Shown: positions 28,049 to 37,681 of the stretch, piece by piece | How the letters are laid out: every line of letters begins with the position of its first letter | Numbering within the stretch: position 1 is the stretch's first letter | NCBI RefSeq assembly: GCF_040438925.1 | Contig: NZ_CP159258.1 | Location: 3,610,001 to 3,674,000 of the forward strand | Direction: 5' to 3' | DNA: 64,000 nt | Origin: Pseudomonas sp. MYb327 | GTDB lineage: Bacteria; Pseudomonadota; Gammaproteobacteria; Pseudomonadales; Pseudomonadaceae | Notes under the pieces: model-generated | Seen by the model: only the letters and a program-made list of their open reading frames with translations | What the model was told of the DNA's origin: nothing | Database searches by the model: none | Translations under genes and position numbers: made by a program

Positions 28049-30283
28049 TTATTGATTCAAGGGTGGAGGACCGCGCCAGAAGCGCCGTTCCAGACGCATT
28101 GAGCGCGGCGATTCAAAACGCCCCAGCTGCAGATGAATGGCCCCCTGCTCCGCACTGTCGTAAATCGCCATGCCGCGCTTTCGATAGCGCGCCAGCACCG
28201 TCGGGTGAGGGTGACCGAACGAATTGCCCTGACCACGGGAAATCAGCACGGCTTTGGGTTGCAAGCCATTGAGCAGCGCCATCGACGACGAACTGCGACT
28301 GCCATGGTGCGGCGCTTGCAGCCAGTCGGTGGTGACGGCCAATGGGCTGTCGAGCAGCGCTCTTTCGGCGGCAATGTCGATGTCGCCGGTCAACAACATT
28401 CGCTCGCCGTTAGCTTCGATCTGCAAAACGCAGGACTTTTGATTGCTGTCCTTGGCTGCCGGCCATTGCCAGAGCCGGAACTTCACCCCATCCCACATCC
28501 ACTGGCGATCATTCTCACAGGCCTCGGCCTGCAACTCGGCAGGCAAGCCCGGTGGATCGCCACTCAGCACCCTTTTCACTGGCAACCCATTGGCAACGGC
28601 CCGTGCGCCACCGGCATGATCGGCGTCGGCGTGGCTGATCAGCATCAAATCGAGTTGTTTTACGCCCAGCTTGCGCAATGACGGCAGCACGACTCGCTCA
28701 CCAAGATCAAAATCACCAAAACGCGGGCCGGTGTCATACAGCAGCGTGTGATGGCGAGTGCGCACCAGGATAGCCAAGCCCTGTCCGACATCCAGTTGCC
28801 AGACGTCGGCGACGCCTTGCGGCACCATCGGGCGCGGCGCAAGAACCAGCAACAGCAGCATGGGCCAGCCTAACGGGCGCATTGGTACGCCGGGGGGCAG
28901 CAACAGTAAAACGGCGCCCAAGGCACCGATGCACCAGACCCACAGTGGAATCGCTGTCGGCACCCATGCTGGAATCTGTCCGGCCATCAAGGCCAGCATT
29001 CGAAACAACCCATCGATCAAACCACCCGCCAGCCACAGCAACCCCTCGCCCACGTAGGGCACCGCCAACAACAGCGTCCCGAGCAACGCCGGTGGCAGCA
29101 CCACCAGACTGATCCACGGCACTGCTAACAGGTTGACCAACGGTCCACTGACACTGATCGGCAAGCCCAGCACCAGCAATAAAGGGCACAGGCCGATTGC
29201 GATCAGCCATTGGGCGCGTGTCCAGGTTTGCCACCAACGCCAAGGCCCCAAGCGACCGCCGAAGGTGAAAATCAAAACTCCCACCGCGGCGAACGACAAC
29301 CAGAACCCCGGTTGCAGACTGGCCAGCGGGTCCATCAACAAAACGCCATTTAATGCCAGCAACAGCGGCCACCAGGCGCCGAGGTGTCGAAAGCGCAGCC
29401 GCCAGAGCAACACCAGACCGATCATCAGACAGGCTCTACGCACCGGCACCTCGAAGCCGGCCAACAGCCCATATGCGAGCGCCGCCGCGAATCCCAGGCC
29501 ACAGGCCCAAGGCAGCCAAGGCAGACGGTTTGGCCACAGGCCATAACGAGCCAGTCCGGCAATCAGCAGATACACCACCCCCGCCAGCAAACCGATGTGC
29601 TGCCCGGAGATCACCAACAGATGTACGGTGCCAGTGTCTTGCAACACTTGCCAGTCATCGCGGCCGAGCCCGCTGCCGTCTCCGAGCACCAGCGCGGCCA
29701 GTGCCCCGGCTCTGCCTTGGGCATCCACCGCCAGGAGTTTCTGGCGTATGCCGTCGCGCCAGGCTCCGCGCGACTCGGCGAGTCGCTCGCCATCCTTGAC
29801 CGTGCCGGTCGCGCCGATGCGTTGCGCGAGCAACCAGGCGTCGAAATCGAAAGCATGGGGATTGAGCAGCCCGGCAGGACGTTTCAACTTGACCGCCAGT
29901 CGCCAACGTTCGCCGCTGTACACCGGTGGTCCGTCATACCAGGCCAGGCGCATCAGTGGCGGTACATCGCCGTGTCGCGAGCGCGCGTCCGCCAACTCGA
30001 AACGCACCACGCCTTCGTTGTTCTGGGGCAATCCCACCACCCGCCCTTCGACCCAGCGCGTTTGGCCGTCAAGGTTTGCGGACAAGCGATCATCCAGTGC
30101 CCATTGCGCCTGCATGCAGGCCCAGCTCAAACCGAACAGGAAAAACGCCGCTGGAAAGGTCCTGAACGGCAACAACATCAAACCCACGACCGGCATCAAC
30201 AACCACAACCCGACCGGCGGCAATGCCGGTAAAAAACGCAAGGCCAGCAGACCCAACGCCAGCGCCATCATCCCTGTGCGCAT
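28049..30283 (-). CDS. comEC: ComEC/Rec2 DNA uptake channel protein
   Basis: A 744-residue polytopic inner-membrane protein through which transforming DNA enters the cytoplasm. An N-terminal DUF4131 region, the central multi-helix competence domain (with VISGQHIGLLAG) and a C-terminal metallo-beta-lactamase domain with HADADHAGG are present. The start MRTGMMALALG is preferred over a further upstream frame to 30316. The reading frame is intact. It ends about 100 bp before exbB and is divergent from the DUF2062 gene. Confidence 0.93.
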   Translation of the reverse strand: MRTGMMALALGLLALRFLPALPPVGLWLLMPVVGLMLLPFRTFPAAFFLFGLSWACMQAQWALDDRLSANLDGQTRWVEGRVVGLPQNNEGVVRFELADARSRHGDVPPLMRLAWYDGPPVYSGERWRLAVKLKRPAGLLNPHAFDFDAWLLAQRIGATGTVKDGERLAESRGAWRDGIRQKLLAVDAQGRAGALAALVLGDGSGLGRDDWQVLQDTGTVHLLVISGQHIGLLAGVVYLLIAGLARYGLWPNRLPWLPWACGLGFAAALAYGLLAGFEVPVRRACLMIGLVLLWRLRFRHLGAWWPLLLALNGVLLMDPLASLQPGFWLSFAAVGVLIFTFGGRLGPWRWWQTWTRAQWLIAIGLCPLLLVLGLPISVSGPLVNLLAVPWISLVVLPPALLGTLLLAVPYVGEGLLWLAGGLIDGLFRMLALMAGQIPAWVPTAIPLWVWCIGALGAVLLLLPPGVPMRPLGWPMLLLLVLAPRPMVPQGVADVWQLDVGQGLAILVRTRHHTLLYDTGPRFGDFDLGERVVLPSLRKLGVKQLDLMLISHADADHAGGARAVANGLPVKRVLSGDPPGLPAELQAEACENDRQWMWDGVKFRLWQWPAAKDSNQKSCVLQIEANGERMLLTGDIDIAAERALLDSPLAVTTDWLQAPHHGSRSSSSMALLNGLQPKAVLISRGQGNSFGHPHPTVLARYRKRGMAIYDSAEQGAIHLQLGRFESPRSMRLERRFWRGPPPLNQ

Positions 30284-30419
30284 AAGTCCGTCCTTGAGAG
30301 TCCCCTCCCTAGGCATAGCTTTGCGATCGCACGGTCGTCGTTATTAATTGTCACAAAGTCTGAATGGGCGGCCCACAGAATCCAGACATACTTGCCGCCT
30401 TAACCGACCGAGAAGCCTT

Positions 30420-30935
30420 ATGCCCCGGCGCTTATTCAAACGATACATGCCAGACCCGACCAGCATCAGGGAACACAAATCCTTACGCTTTCTCGGCACT
30501 CTGCTGCATGACCCGAACCTCTGGCACCTCAACCGCCATTCCGTCGCCCGGGCCATGGCGGTCGGTCTGTTCGCGGCATTCCTGCCGATTCCGTTACAGA
30601 TGCTGGTTGCTGCAATTCTCGCGATCATCGTGCGCGGCAACATGCCAATTGCGGTCAGCCTGGTCTGGCTGACCAACCCGATCACCATGCCGGCGATATT
30701 TTTTTGCACGTACCAGACCGGTGCCTGGCTGCTGGACGTTCCCGCTCGCCATCTGCCGGATGAGTTGACCTGGGAATGGATCAGCGGCGAGTTATCGACT
30801 TTGTGGCAGCCGTTCTTGTTGGGCTCTGTGGTGACGGGGCTGGTGCTGGGGGCGTTGGCTTATTGCGTGGTGATGATGTACTGGCGCTGGTGGGTGGCCC
30901 GGCAGTGGCGGCGGCGCAAGCAGCGGAGGATGTAA
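30420..30935 (+). CDS. DUF2062 domain-containing membrane protein
   Basis: A 171-residue protein of the DUF2062 family with two or three predicted membrane segments (about residues 50-75, 85-110 and 135-160) and an arginine-rich C terminus. MPRRLFKRYMPDP and the segment FLPIPLQMLVAAILA are family features. Function is unknown. The upstream extension to 30348 has no family similarity. It is divergent from comEC, the usual neighbour in Pseudomonas. Confidence 0.88.
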   Translation: MPRRLFKRYMPDPTSIREHKSLRFLGTLLHDPNLWHLNRHSVARAMAVGLFAAFLPIPLQMLVAAILAIIVRGNMPIAVSLVWLTNPITMPAIFFCTYQTGAWLLDVPARHLPDELTWEWISGELSTLWQPFLLGSVVTGLVLGALAYCVVMMYWRWWVARQWRRRKQRRM

Positions 30936-31047
30936 AAATGAAAAACGGGCTCCCATTGGGAGGCCGGTGTCTTAATTGGGGCTATTTCCTTTGCGGCGAC
31001 AATGGCAACAGCACTTGCAAACGCGGTAATCGGTCAAGACACCAATC

Positions 31048-31137
31048 TGTAGGAGCCGGGTTGCTGGCGATGGTGGTGTTTCAGGCGCGGCGATGTCGAC
31101 TGAATTGCCGTCATCGCCAGCAAGCCGGCTCCTACAG
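31048..31137. repeat. REPIN (inverted REP pair)
   Basis: TGTAGGAGCCGGGTTGCTGG at the left and its inverse complement at the right enclose about 45 bp, between the convergent DUF2062 and ABC permease genes. The left arm has one base different from the commonest form (CGGGTT for CGGCTT). Confidence 0.85.
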
Positions 31138-31158
31138 GGGAATTTGTGCACTGAGATC

Positions 31159-31938
31159 TTAAGTACGCATCCCGCGCCCACTCACCAGCAATCGGGCACA
31201 ACCGATGTACAGCACGACCGTCGCCACCAGCATGAACGTAATCGCAATGCTGATCCGGATATCGGAAACCCCAAGGATGCCGTAACGGAATGCGTTAACC
31301 ATGTGCAGCACCGGGTTGGCCAACGACACCGTCTGCCAGAACGGCGGCAGCAGCGAGATCGAGTAGAACACCCCGCCCAGGTAGGTCAACGGCGTCAGCA
31401 CAAACGTCGGGATGATCGAGATGTCGTCGAAGTTGCGCGCAAACACGGCGTTAATGAAGCCCAGCAGCGAGAAGATCGTTGCCGTCAGCACCACCACCAG
31501 AATGGTCACACCCAGGTGATGCACCTGCAAATCGGTGAAGAACAGCGACAGCAGCGTCACGATGACCCCGACCATCAATCCGCGCAGCACGCCCCCAAGG
31601 GTAAAGCCGATCAGAATGGTGTGTGGCGAGACCGGCGAGACCATCAATTCCTCGATGGAACGCTGAAACTTGCTGCCGAAGAAACTCGACACCACGTTGC
31701 CGTACGAGTTGGTGATCACCGACATCATGATCAGCCCCGGCACGATGTATTCCATATAGGTGAAACCACCCATATCGCCGATTTGCCGACCGATCAAATT
31801 GCCGAAGATCACGAAGTACAGAACCATGGTGATCGCTGGCGGCAGCAACGTCTGCGGCCAGATCCGGGTAAAGCGCCGGACCTCGCGGTAAACGATGGTG
31901 TTGAGGGCAACGAGGTTGGGTTGCAGCTCGGAACTCAT
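31159..31938 (-). CDS. ABC-2 type transporter permease (YadH-like)
   Basis: A 259-residue permease with six predicted membrane helices and the ABC-2 signature region (FILTPLTYLGGVFYSIS-like segment near residue 175). With the adjacent ATPase it should form an exporter of unknown substrate, of the DrrB/NodJ/YadH type. Its start overlaps the ATPase stop by 4 bp. Confidence 0.92.
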   Translation of the reverse strand: MSSELQPNLVALNTIVYREVRRFTRIWPQTLLPPAITMVLYFVIFGNLIGRQIGDMGGFTYMEYIVPGLIMMSVITNSYGNVVSSFFGSKFQRSIEELMVSPVSPHTILIGFTLGGVLRGLMVGVIVTLLSLFFTDLQVHHLGVTILVVVLTATIFSLLGFINAVFARNFDDISIIPTFVLTPLTYLGGVFYSISLLPPFWQTVSLANPVLHMVNAFRYGILGVSDIRISIAITFMLVATVVLYIGCARLLVSGRGMRT

Positions 31939-32867
31939 ACCGCCACCTTCGACAGATTTTTCTCCACCAGGGACACGAACAACTCCTCGAGGCGATTGGT
32001 TTTGTTACGCAGGCTCAGCACTTCGATGTTCTGCTGCGCTAGCTGAGTGAACAGCGCGGTGATGCCCATGCTCTTGTCGACCTGGACTTCCAGGGTGTGA
32101 CCATCGAGCAAGCGTGACGGATAACCGATCAGTTGCGGCGGCGCGCTCACAGCGTTCTTCAAGTCCAGCAGGAAAGTCTCGACATGCAGCTGACCGAGCA
32201 ACTGCTTCATGCTGGTGTTTTCAACGATGACGCCGTGGTCGATGATGCCGATGTTGCGGCACAACTGCTCAGCCTCTTCCAGATAGTGCGTGGTGAGGAT
32301 GATGGTGATGCCTTTCTGGTTCAGCTCGGTGAGGAAGGTCCACATCGAGCGACGCAGTTCGATATCCACGCCAGCAGTCGGTTCGTCGAGGATCAACAGG
32401 CGCGGTTCATGAACCAGTGCACGGGCGATCATCAGGCGACGCTTCATGCCGCCGGACAGCGAACGCGACGGCACATCGCGCTTGTCCCACAAGCCAAGTT
32501 GAGTCAGGTACTGCTCGGCGCGTTCCTTGGCGACTTTCGACGGGATACCGTAGTAACCGGCCTGGGTCACAACGATGTCGAAGGTCTTTTCGAACTGGTT
32601 GAAGTTGAATTCCTGGGGCACGACGCCGATAGAGCGCTTGAGCGCCGCCGGGTTCTTGTCCAGGTCGTGACCGAAGATATTCACCGTGCCGCTGGTCTTG
32701 TTCACCAGGGTCGAAAGAATGCCGATGGTCGTGGATTTGCCGGCACCGTTGGGGCCGAGCAAGGCGAAGAAGTCACCTTCGGCGACATCCAGATCGATAC
32801 CACTCAAGGCCTGGAAACCGTTGCCGTAGGTTTTGGTTAGCTGCCGGATGGACAGAGCGGAACTCAT
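31935..32867 (-). CDS. ABC transporter ATP-binding protein (YadG-like)
   Basis: A 310-residue ATPase. Walker A is GPNGAGKST near residue 40, the signature LSGGMKRR near 142 and Walker B LLILDEP just after; a C-terminal extension of about 70 residues follows. The start MSSALSIRQL is chosen from the alignment with the family; the frame continues upstream to 32972 without similarity. Forms an exporter with the next gene. Confidence 0.93.
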   Translation of the reverse strand: MSSALSIRQLTKTYGNGFQALSGIDLDVAEGDFFALLGPNGAGKSTTIGILSTLVNKTSGTVNIFGHDLDKNPAALKRSIGVVPQEFNFNQFEKTFDIVVTQAGYYGIPSKVAKERAEQYLTQLGLWDKRDVPSRSLSGGMKRRLMIARALVHEPRLLILDEPTAGVDIELRRSMWTFLTELNQKGITIILTTHYLEEAEQLCRNIGIIDHGVIVENTSMKQLLGQLHVETFLLDLKNAVSAPPQLIGYPSRLLDGHTLEVQVDKSMGITALFTQLAQQNIEVLSLRNKTNRLEELFVSLVEKNLSKVAV

Positions 32868-33000
32868 ATCGGATTTACGCACCAAGAAGGGGAGAAAAGG
32901 ATAAATAAGGGCGGGCGGCGAGCAATGCAACCGCCGCGCATGAGCGCAATGGTGCTTGTCGCCGCCACACAAGTACAGTCAAGTGTGTCGATAGTAGGTA

Positions 33001-33624
33001 TTAAGTCAACGCGGTCATAACGGCCTTGCGATACGCCGGACGCTCTTTCAACCGCGCATACCAGGCCTCCAGATGAGGCTGTGGCACGCGCTCGATCGGC
33101 ATCTCGAACCAGGCATAAATAAAACTGCCGAGGGGAATGTCACCCATGCCGATCTCGTCGCCGGACAGGTACGGCTGGTTAGCCAGCGCCTGGTCGGCCA
33201 TCGCCAACAGCGCTTCGCATTCCTTGATCGCAGCCCTGATCGCGGGCCAGTCCTGCTGATCGGCCGGGGTGCGCAACACGCCCCAGAAAACCGTGCGGAA
33301 CGGCCCGGTCAAATTGGAAGTGGTCCAGTCCATCCACTTGTCAGCGGTGGCCCGCGCTTGCAGATCCGTTGGATACCACGGGGTATTCGCAGCATGTTTG
33401 GCCAGCAGGTAACGGACGATGGCGTTGGATTCCCACAACACGAATCCATCATCCTCAATCACCGGCACGCGGCCATTGGGGTTCATGGCGCGGTACTCGG
33501 GCGTATCGACGACCCCAAAGGCGCCGCCCGCATCGACGGCCTCATAGGCCAGGCCCAACTCCTCGGCGGCCCACAAAGGTTTTCTGACATTCGACGAATT
33601 TTTCCGACCCCAGATCTTCAGCAT
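33001..33624 (-). CDS. Glutathione S-transferase family protein
   Basis: A 207-residue protein with an N-terminal thioredoxin-like domain (SSNVRKPLWAAEELG, VPVIEDDGFVLWESNAI, the glutathione gamma-Glu site) and an all-helical C-terminal domain. The serine near residue 10 (NSSNVRK) is the likely catalytic residue, as in theta/beta-like classes. Substrate unknown. It precedes the ABC exporter genes in the same direction, with a 133-bp gap. Confidence 0.9.
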   Translation of the reverse strand: MLKIWGRKNSSNVRKPLWAAEELGLAYEAVDAGGAFGVVDTPEYRAMNPNGRVPVIEDDGFVLWESNAIVRYLLAKHAANTPWYPTDLQARATADKWMDWTTSNLTGPFRTVFWGVLRTPADQQDWPAIRAAIKECEALLAMADQALANQPYLSGDEIGMGDIPLGSFIYAWFEMPIERVPQPHLEAWYARLKERPAYRKAVMTALT

Positions 33625-33667
33625 GACCGCCTCTTAATGGATGAATGCGCACGCAGCATACGCCGGA

Positions 33668-34327
33668 TCAGGCGCGACTCAAATCGCTCTGCATATCCCC
33701 CAACAGTGGTTGCAGTTGCTCGCCAAACAAGTGCGGATAACACTTTTCAAGGTGTGCGAAGAAAAACGTTTCCGGCACGTCGGTGAACTGGCCGTGATCG
33801 ATCAGGTACTCCATCAACTTCTCGCCGTCGCGATTGAAGGGATGGAAAACGCTGTCGTTAATCCCGTCGAATTCCAGCGGCGCCACATTGAACAGCTTGC
33901 ACAAACCCTGGTTGAAGGCAGGTGTAGCCTTGACCCAGCGTCCATTCAAATACAGCTCGGTGTAGCCGTGCATGGCGAACACGTCGCTCTTGAGCAGTTC
34001 GAGCAGACGCGGCGTCGACAGATGATTGCGTACGTCCGCCAGACCGATCCGCGCGGGTATCCCGCAATGCCGCGCTGCACCGGCCAGCAACGTGGCTTTG
34101 GGTACGCAATAGCTTTCGCCGCTCGCCAGCGCATAACTGCCGCGCAAGGTCTGCGGATCACGGCTGAAGGTATACGGGTTGTAACGCACGGCCTCACGCA
34201 CGGCGTAATAGAGATTGATCGCTTGCTCGACCGGGTCGCGACTACTGCCACGATGTTTTTCGGCGAACTCCACCACCGAGGGATGGTCACTATCGATGAA
34301 GCGGCCGGGGCTTAGGTACTCGTGCAT
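33668..34327 (-). CDS. Transglutaminase-like domain protein
   Basis: A 219-residue protein with a papain-like transglutaminase core: C74 in GESYCVPKA and H120 in FAMHGYTE. The third triad position, normally Asp in a DP(T) motif, reads KATPAFN here, so the acid is not obvious. The start is ATG 34327, with GGAGG eight bases upstream; the longer frame to 34417 was rejected. Likely a cysteine protease or amidase; the substrate is unknown. Confidence 0.85.
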   Translation of the reverse strand: MHEYLSPGRFIDSDHPSVVEFAEKHRGSSRDPVEQAINLYYAVREAVRYNPYTFSRDPQTLRGSYALASGESYCVPKATLLAGAARHCGIPARIGLADVRNHLSTPRLLELLKSDVFAMHGYTELYLNGRWVKATPAFNQGLCKLFNVAPLEFDGINDSVFHPFNRDGEKLMEYLIDHGQFTDVPETFFFAHLEKCYPHLFGEQLQPLLGDMQSDLSRA

Positions 34328-34590
34328 GCGGGCAACCTCCATGCTGGTAATGTCCAGGGCAAGCCCCGAGTCTAGCGAGAGGTTCAGCACAGAGATAACG
34401 ACGTTTCGGCCAAACATGGGCGCTTTGCCGTCCGCTCAATGAACGATCTTTCACGGTCTGTCGCGGATAAGGCCTACACAATCATCCAGGGTTTCCCACG
34501 ATTTCAATCACATCGCTCTGATCACCCCGTTTCGCGGATGCCGTCTAAGCTCTGTGGGTTGGTTCGCCCTGGGTTCACGGAGGATTAAAT

Positions 34591-37038
34591 ATGCTGCTGT
34601 TGTGGATACTGGTTCTGGTTGTCGGGATAGCTTATTTAGCCCACCGTCGCGTCGCGCCGCTGCCTGCCCTGGGCATCGTGGCTGTCTATCTACTGGCAAT
34701 GGGCGCGTTCAGCCGCGCACCAGGTTGGCTACTTTTGATTTTCTGGGTGCTGACCGCCGCCGTGGCGGCCCCGCTGCTATTGCCTGATCTGCGCCGCAAA
34801 TTCTTCAGCGCACCGATGTTCGACTGGTTTCAGAAAACCCTGCCGCCGATGTCGGAAACCGAACGCGACGCCATCGAAGCCGGCACCGTGTGGTGGGACG
34901 GCGAACTCTTCAGCGGTCGCCCGGACTGGAACAAACTGTTGTCCTATCCCAAAGTGCAACTGAGCGAAGAGGAACAGGCTTTCATTGACGGACCGACCGA
35001 AGAGCTTTGCGGCATGGTCAGCGACTGGCAGCTCGGGCAAACCATGGATTTGCCGGCTGAAGCCTGGACTTACATCAAGGACAACGGCTTCTTTGCCCTG
35101 ATCATTCCCAAGGAGTTTGGCGGCAAGGGTTTCTCGGCCTATGCCCACTCGCAAGTGGCGATGAAACTGGCGAGCCACAGCGGCGACCTCGCCTCCACCG
35201 TGATGGTCCCCAACTCCCTCGGCCCGGCCGAACTGTTGCTGCATTACGGCACTGACGAACAACGCAACCATTACCTGCCTCGCCTGGCGCGCGGCGACGA
35301 TATCCCGTGCTTCGCCCTGACCGGTCCACTGGCCGGTTCCGACGCGGGCGGCATGCCCGACACCGGGGTGATTTGCAAAGGTGAATGGGAAGGCAAGGAA
35401 ACCCTTGGCCTGCGCCTGAACTGGGAAAAGCGCTACATCACCCTGGGCCCCGTGGCCACCCTGCTCGGCTTGGCATTCAAGGCTTACGACCCGGACCACT
35501 TGCTGGGGGACGAGGAAGACCTGGGCATCAGTCTGGCGTTGATTCCAACCGATCTCCCTGGCGTGGAAATCGGTCGTCGTCACCTGCCCTTGGGTGCAGC
35601 GTTCATGAACGGCCCTAACTCCGGCAAAGACGTTTTCGTGCCTTTGGAGTTCTTGATCGGCGGCCAGGAAATGCTCGGCAAGGGTTGGATGATGTTGATG
35701 AACTGCCTGTCGGTCGGGCGTTCGATCTCCCTGCCGGCGGTGGGTACCGGCATGGCTAAGTTCACCAGCCTGGTGACCGGCCAATACGCGCAGATTCGCG
35801 AGCAGTTCAACGTTCCGATCTCTGCCTTCGAAGGCATTCAGGAAGCCATGGCGCGCATCGGCGGCAACGCCTGGATGATGGATGCGGCCCGGATGCTGAC
35901 CGCGAACGCGGTGGACCTCGGCGAGAAACCGTCGGTGCTGTCGGCGATTCTCAAGTACCACCTCACTGAACGCGGTCGCGAGTGCATCAGCCATGCGATG
36001 GATGTGCACGGCGGCAAGGCAATCATCATGGGACCGAACAACTACCTCGGGCGCAAATGGAACGGTGCGCCGATCTTCATCACCGTGGAAGGCGCGAACA
36101 TTCTCTCGCGCAACCTGATGATCTTCGGCCAGGGCGCGATTCGCTGCCATCCATTCGTGCTTAAGGAAATGGCTCTCGCCACTCGAGAGGACAAGGATCA
36201 GGCACTGATCGAGTTCGATGGCCTGCTGCTCAAGCACATCGGTTTTGCCGTGGGCAACGCGGCCAGCACGCTGGTGCTGAACCTCGGCTTCGGGCATCTG
36301 GAACACATGCCGGGCGACAAACTCAGTCAAGGCTATTTCCGCGCGCTCAACCGTCAGGCCGCTGCGTTCGCCCTGCTGGCCGACCTCAGCATGATGTTGC
36401 TCGGCGGCGAACTGAAACGTCGCGAACGCCTGTCGGCACGACTGGGCGATGTACTGAGCAACATGTACCTGGCCAGCGCCGCGCTCAAACGCTACAACGA
36501 CCTCGACGCACCGGAGTACATGACGCCCCTGTTTACCTGGGCCATGGAAGAAAGCCTCGGTCATGGCGAGCGAGCCATGGATGAACTGCTGAGCAACTTC
36601 CCGAACAAGGTGTTGGGCTGCCTGTTGCGGGTGATCGTATTCCCGTTCGGTCGTCGTCATAAAGGGCCATCGGACAAGCTCGGTGCCGAAGTTGCGGCAG
36701 TGATCGGTCGTGCCAAGGGCGATCCGGCGCTCGAAGAATTGTTGCTGGGCTGCTATCGCCCGCAATCGAATGAAGACCCGGTTGGTGTCCTGCAGCATGC
36801 TTACGATCAGTTGAACGCGGCACAACCGTTGCGAAAAAAACTGCATGTCGCGCTCAAGAACGGCCAGGTCAAACCGGTCGCTGGCGAGCACGTCATCGAT
36901 GCCGCATTGGAGGCCGGCGTGTTGCAACCGGTGGAAGCGCACACCCTGCGTGAGGCCGAGGCGGCGCGACGCAAAGTGATTGATGTCGATGATTTCGACA
37001 AAGAGGAAATAGCACTGACCGATGGCAAGGTCCGCTGA
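34591..37038 (+). CDS. fadE: Acyl-CoA dehydrogenase FadE
   Basis: An 815-residue enzyme for the first step of fatty-acid beta-oxidation, matching E. coli FadE in length (814). Two or three N-terminal membrane segments (about residues 1-70) are followed by the FAD-dependent acyl-CoA dehydrogenase domains and a C-terminal DUF1974 region. GGAGGATTAAAT precedes the ATG. It is followed 82 bp later by a small conserved protein; the order GST-transglutaminase-fadE-small protein matches Pseudomonas synteny as I recall it. Confidence 0.94.
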   Translation: MLLLWILVLVVGIAYLAHRRVAPLPALGIVAVYLLAMGAFSRAPGWLLLIFWVLTAAVAAPLLLPDLRRKFFSAPMFDWFQKTLPPMSETERDAIEAGTVWWDGELFSGRPDWNKLLSYPKVQLSEEEQAFIDGPTEELCGMVSDWQLGQTMDLPAEAWTYIKDNGFFALIIPKEFGGKGFSAYAHSQVAMKLASHSGDLASTVMVPNSLGPAELLLHYGTDEQRNHYLPRLARGDDIPCFALTGPLAGSDAGGMPDTGVICKGEWEGKETLGLRLNWEKRYITLGPVATLLGLAFKAYDPDHLLGDEEDLGISLALIPTDLPGVEIGRRHLPLGAAFMNGPNSGKDVFVPLEFLIGGQEMLGKGWMMLMNCLSVGRSISLPAVGTGMAKFTSLVTGQYAQIREQFNVPISAFEGIQEAMARIGGNAWMMDAARMLTANAVDLGEKPSVLSAILKYHLTERGRECISHAMDVHGGKAIIMGPNNYLGRKWNGAPIFITVEGANILSRNLMIFGQGAIRCHPFVLKEMALATREDKDQALIEFDGLLLKHIGFAVGNAASTLVLNLGFGHLEHMPGDKLSQGYFRALNRQAAAFALLADLSMMLLGGELKRRERLSARLGDVLSNMYLASAALKRYNDLDAPEYMTPLFTWAMEESLGHGERAMDELLSNFPNKVLGCLLRVIVFPFGRRHKGPSDKLGAEVAAVIGRAKGDPALEELLLGCYRPQSNEDPVGVLQHAYDQLNAAQPLRKKLHVALKNGQVKPVAGEHVIDAALEAGVLQPVEAHTLREAEAARRKVIDVDDFDKEEIALTDGKVR

Positions 37039-37120
37039 TCCATCCGGACTCTCTGTCATGGGAAAATGTGCGCGGGAGCTTTATACTCCCGCGCCCGTTT
37101 TGCTCTTGAGGACTTATCTC

Positions 37121-37528
37121 GTGTCCAACATCGTTGCCGACCATCTCGTTTTGCTCGACCACCTGCGCAGCATCCTGGTCGCCGTGGGTGAGGCCGAACA
37201 GGTTCCCGAAGAAAGCCATGCCTTGTTCCTGGAGCGCTTCGACGAATTGTTGGCGTCTCTGCCGATCGAGCCGATCGAAAGCCAATACCTGGGCCAGGAC
37301 ATCCTGACTCAAGTCATTTCCCGCTATCCGCAAATCGCCCACCTGATTCCACGGGATCTGCTGTGGTATTTCGCCGGCGACTGCCTGCACTACTTGTCCG
37401 ATGAAGAAATCGACCTGTATCAGGCGCTGGAAGAACGTCGGTTCGAAGCTGAACAGAATGACGAACCTTTCGACTGGAACCAGGAAAAACAGCTGCTGGC
37501 TCTGTCGAACCAGGACAGCAAGCACTGA
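37121..37528 (+). CDS. PA2817-like conserved hypothetical protein
   Basis: A 135-residue acidic, mostly helical protein, without membrane segment or known motif. The start is GTG 37121, with GAGGA about 7 bases upstream; the in-frame ATG at 37022 would overlap the end of fadE and adds residues without similarity. It follows fadE directly and ends before a strong terminator, so it is probably co-transcribed with fadE. The function is unknown. Confidence 0.8.
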   Translation: MSNIVADHLVLLDHLRSILVAVGEAEQVPEESHALFLERFDELLASLPIEPIESQYLGQDILTQVISRYPQIAHLIPRDLLWYFAGDCLHYLSDEEIDLYQALEERRFEAEQNDEPFDWNQEKQLLALSNQDSKH

Positions 37529-37543
37529 TCATGGATCAGCAAT

Positions 37544-37582
37544 GAAAAAGGCCCGCATGATTATTCATGCGGGCCTTTTTTG
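37544..37582 (+). terminator. Terminator of the fadE transcript
   Basis: GAAAAAGGCCCGCATGA pairs with TCATGCGGGCCTTTTTT across a short loop, followed by T residues, 15 bp beyond the small gene's stop. Confidence 0.9.
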
Positions 37583-37597
37583 TTTGCCGGGTAGCTC

Positions 37598-37674
37598 AAA
37601 AGATCGCAGCTTTCGGCAGCCCCTACATGGGAATTGCGTTCAGCCTGTAGGGCTACCGAAGGTTGCGATCTTTG
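37598..37674. repeat. Inverted repeat of a second REP family
   Basis: AAAGATCGCAGCTTTCGGCA with CCCTACA at the left is mirrored by TGTAGGGCTACCGAAGG then TTGCGATCTTT at the right. The core (GATCGCAGC-TTCGGCAGC) differs from the CGGCTTGCTGGCGAT family, so at least two REP families occupy this window. Confidence 0.8.
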
Positions 37675-37681
37675 CTTTGAA

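Noticed and set aside
34777..37059. 760-residue open frame antisense to fadE
   Set aside because: Same reasoning: long shadow frame of a high-GC gene, no ribosome-binding site, no family features.
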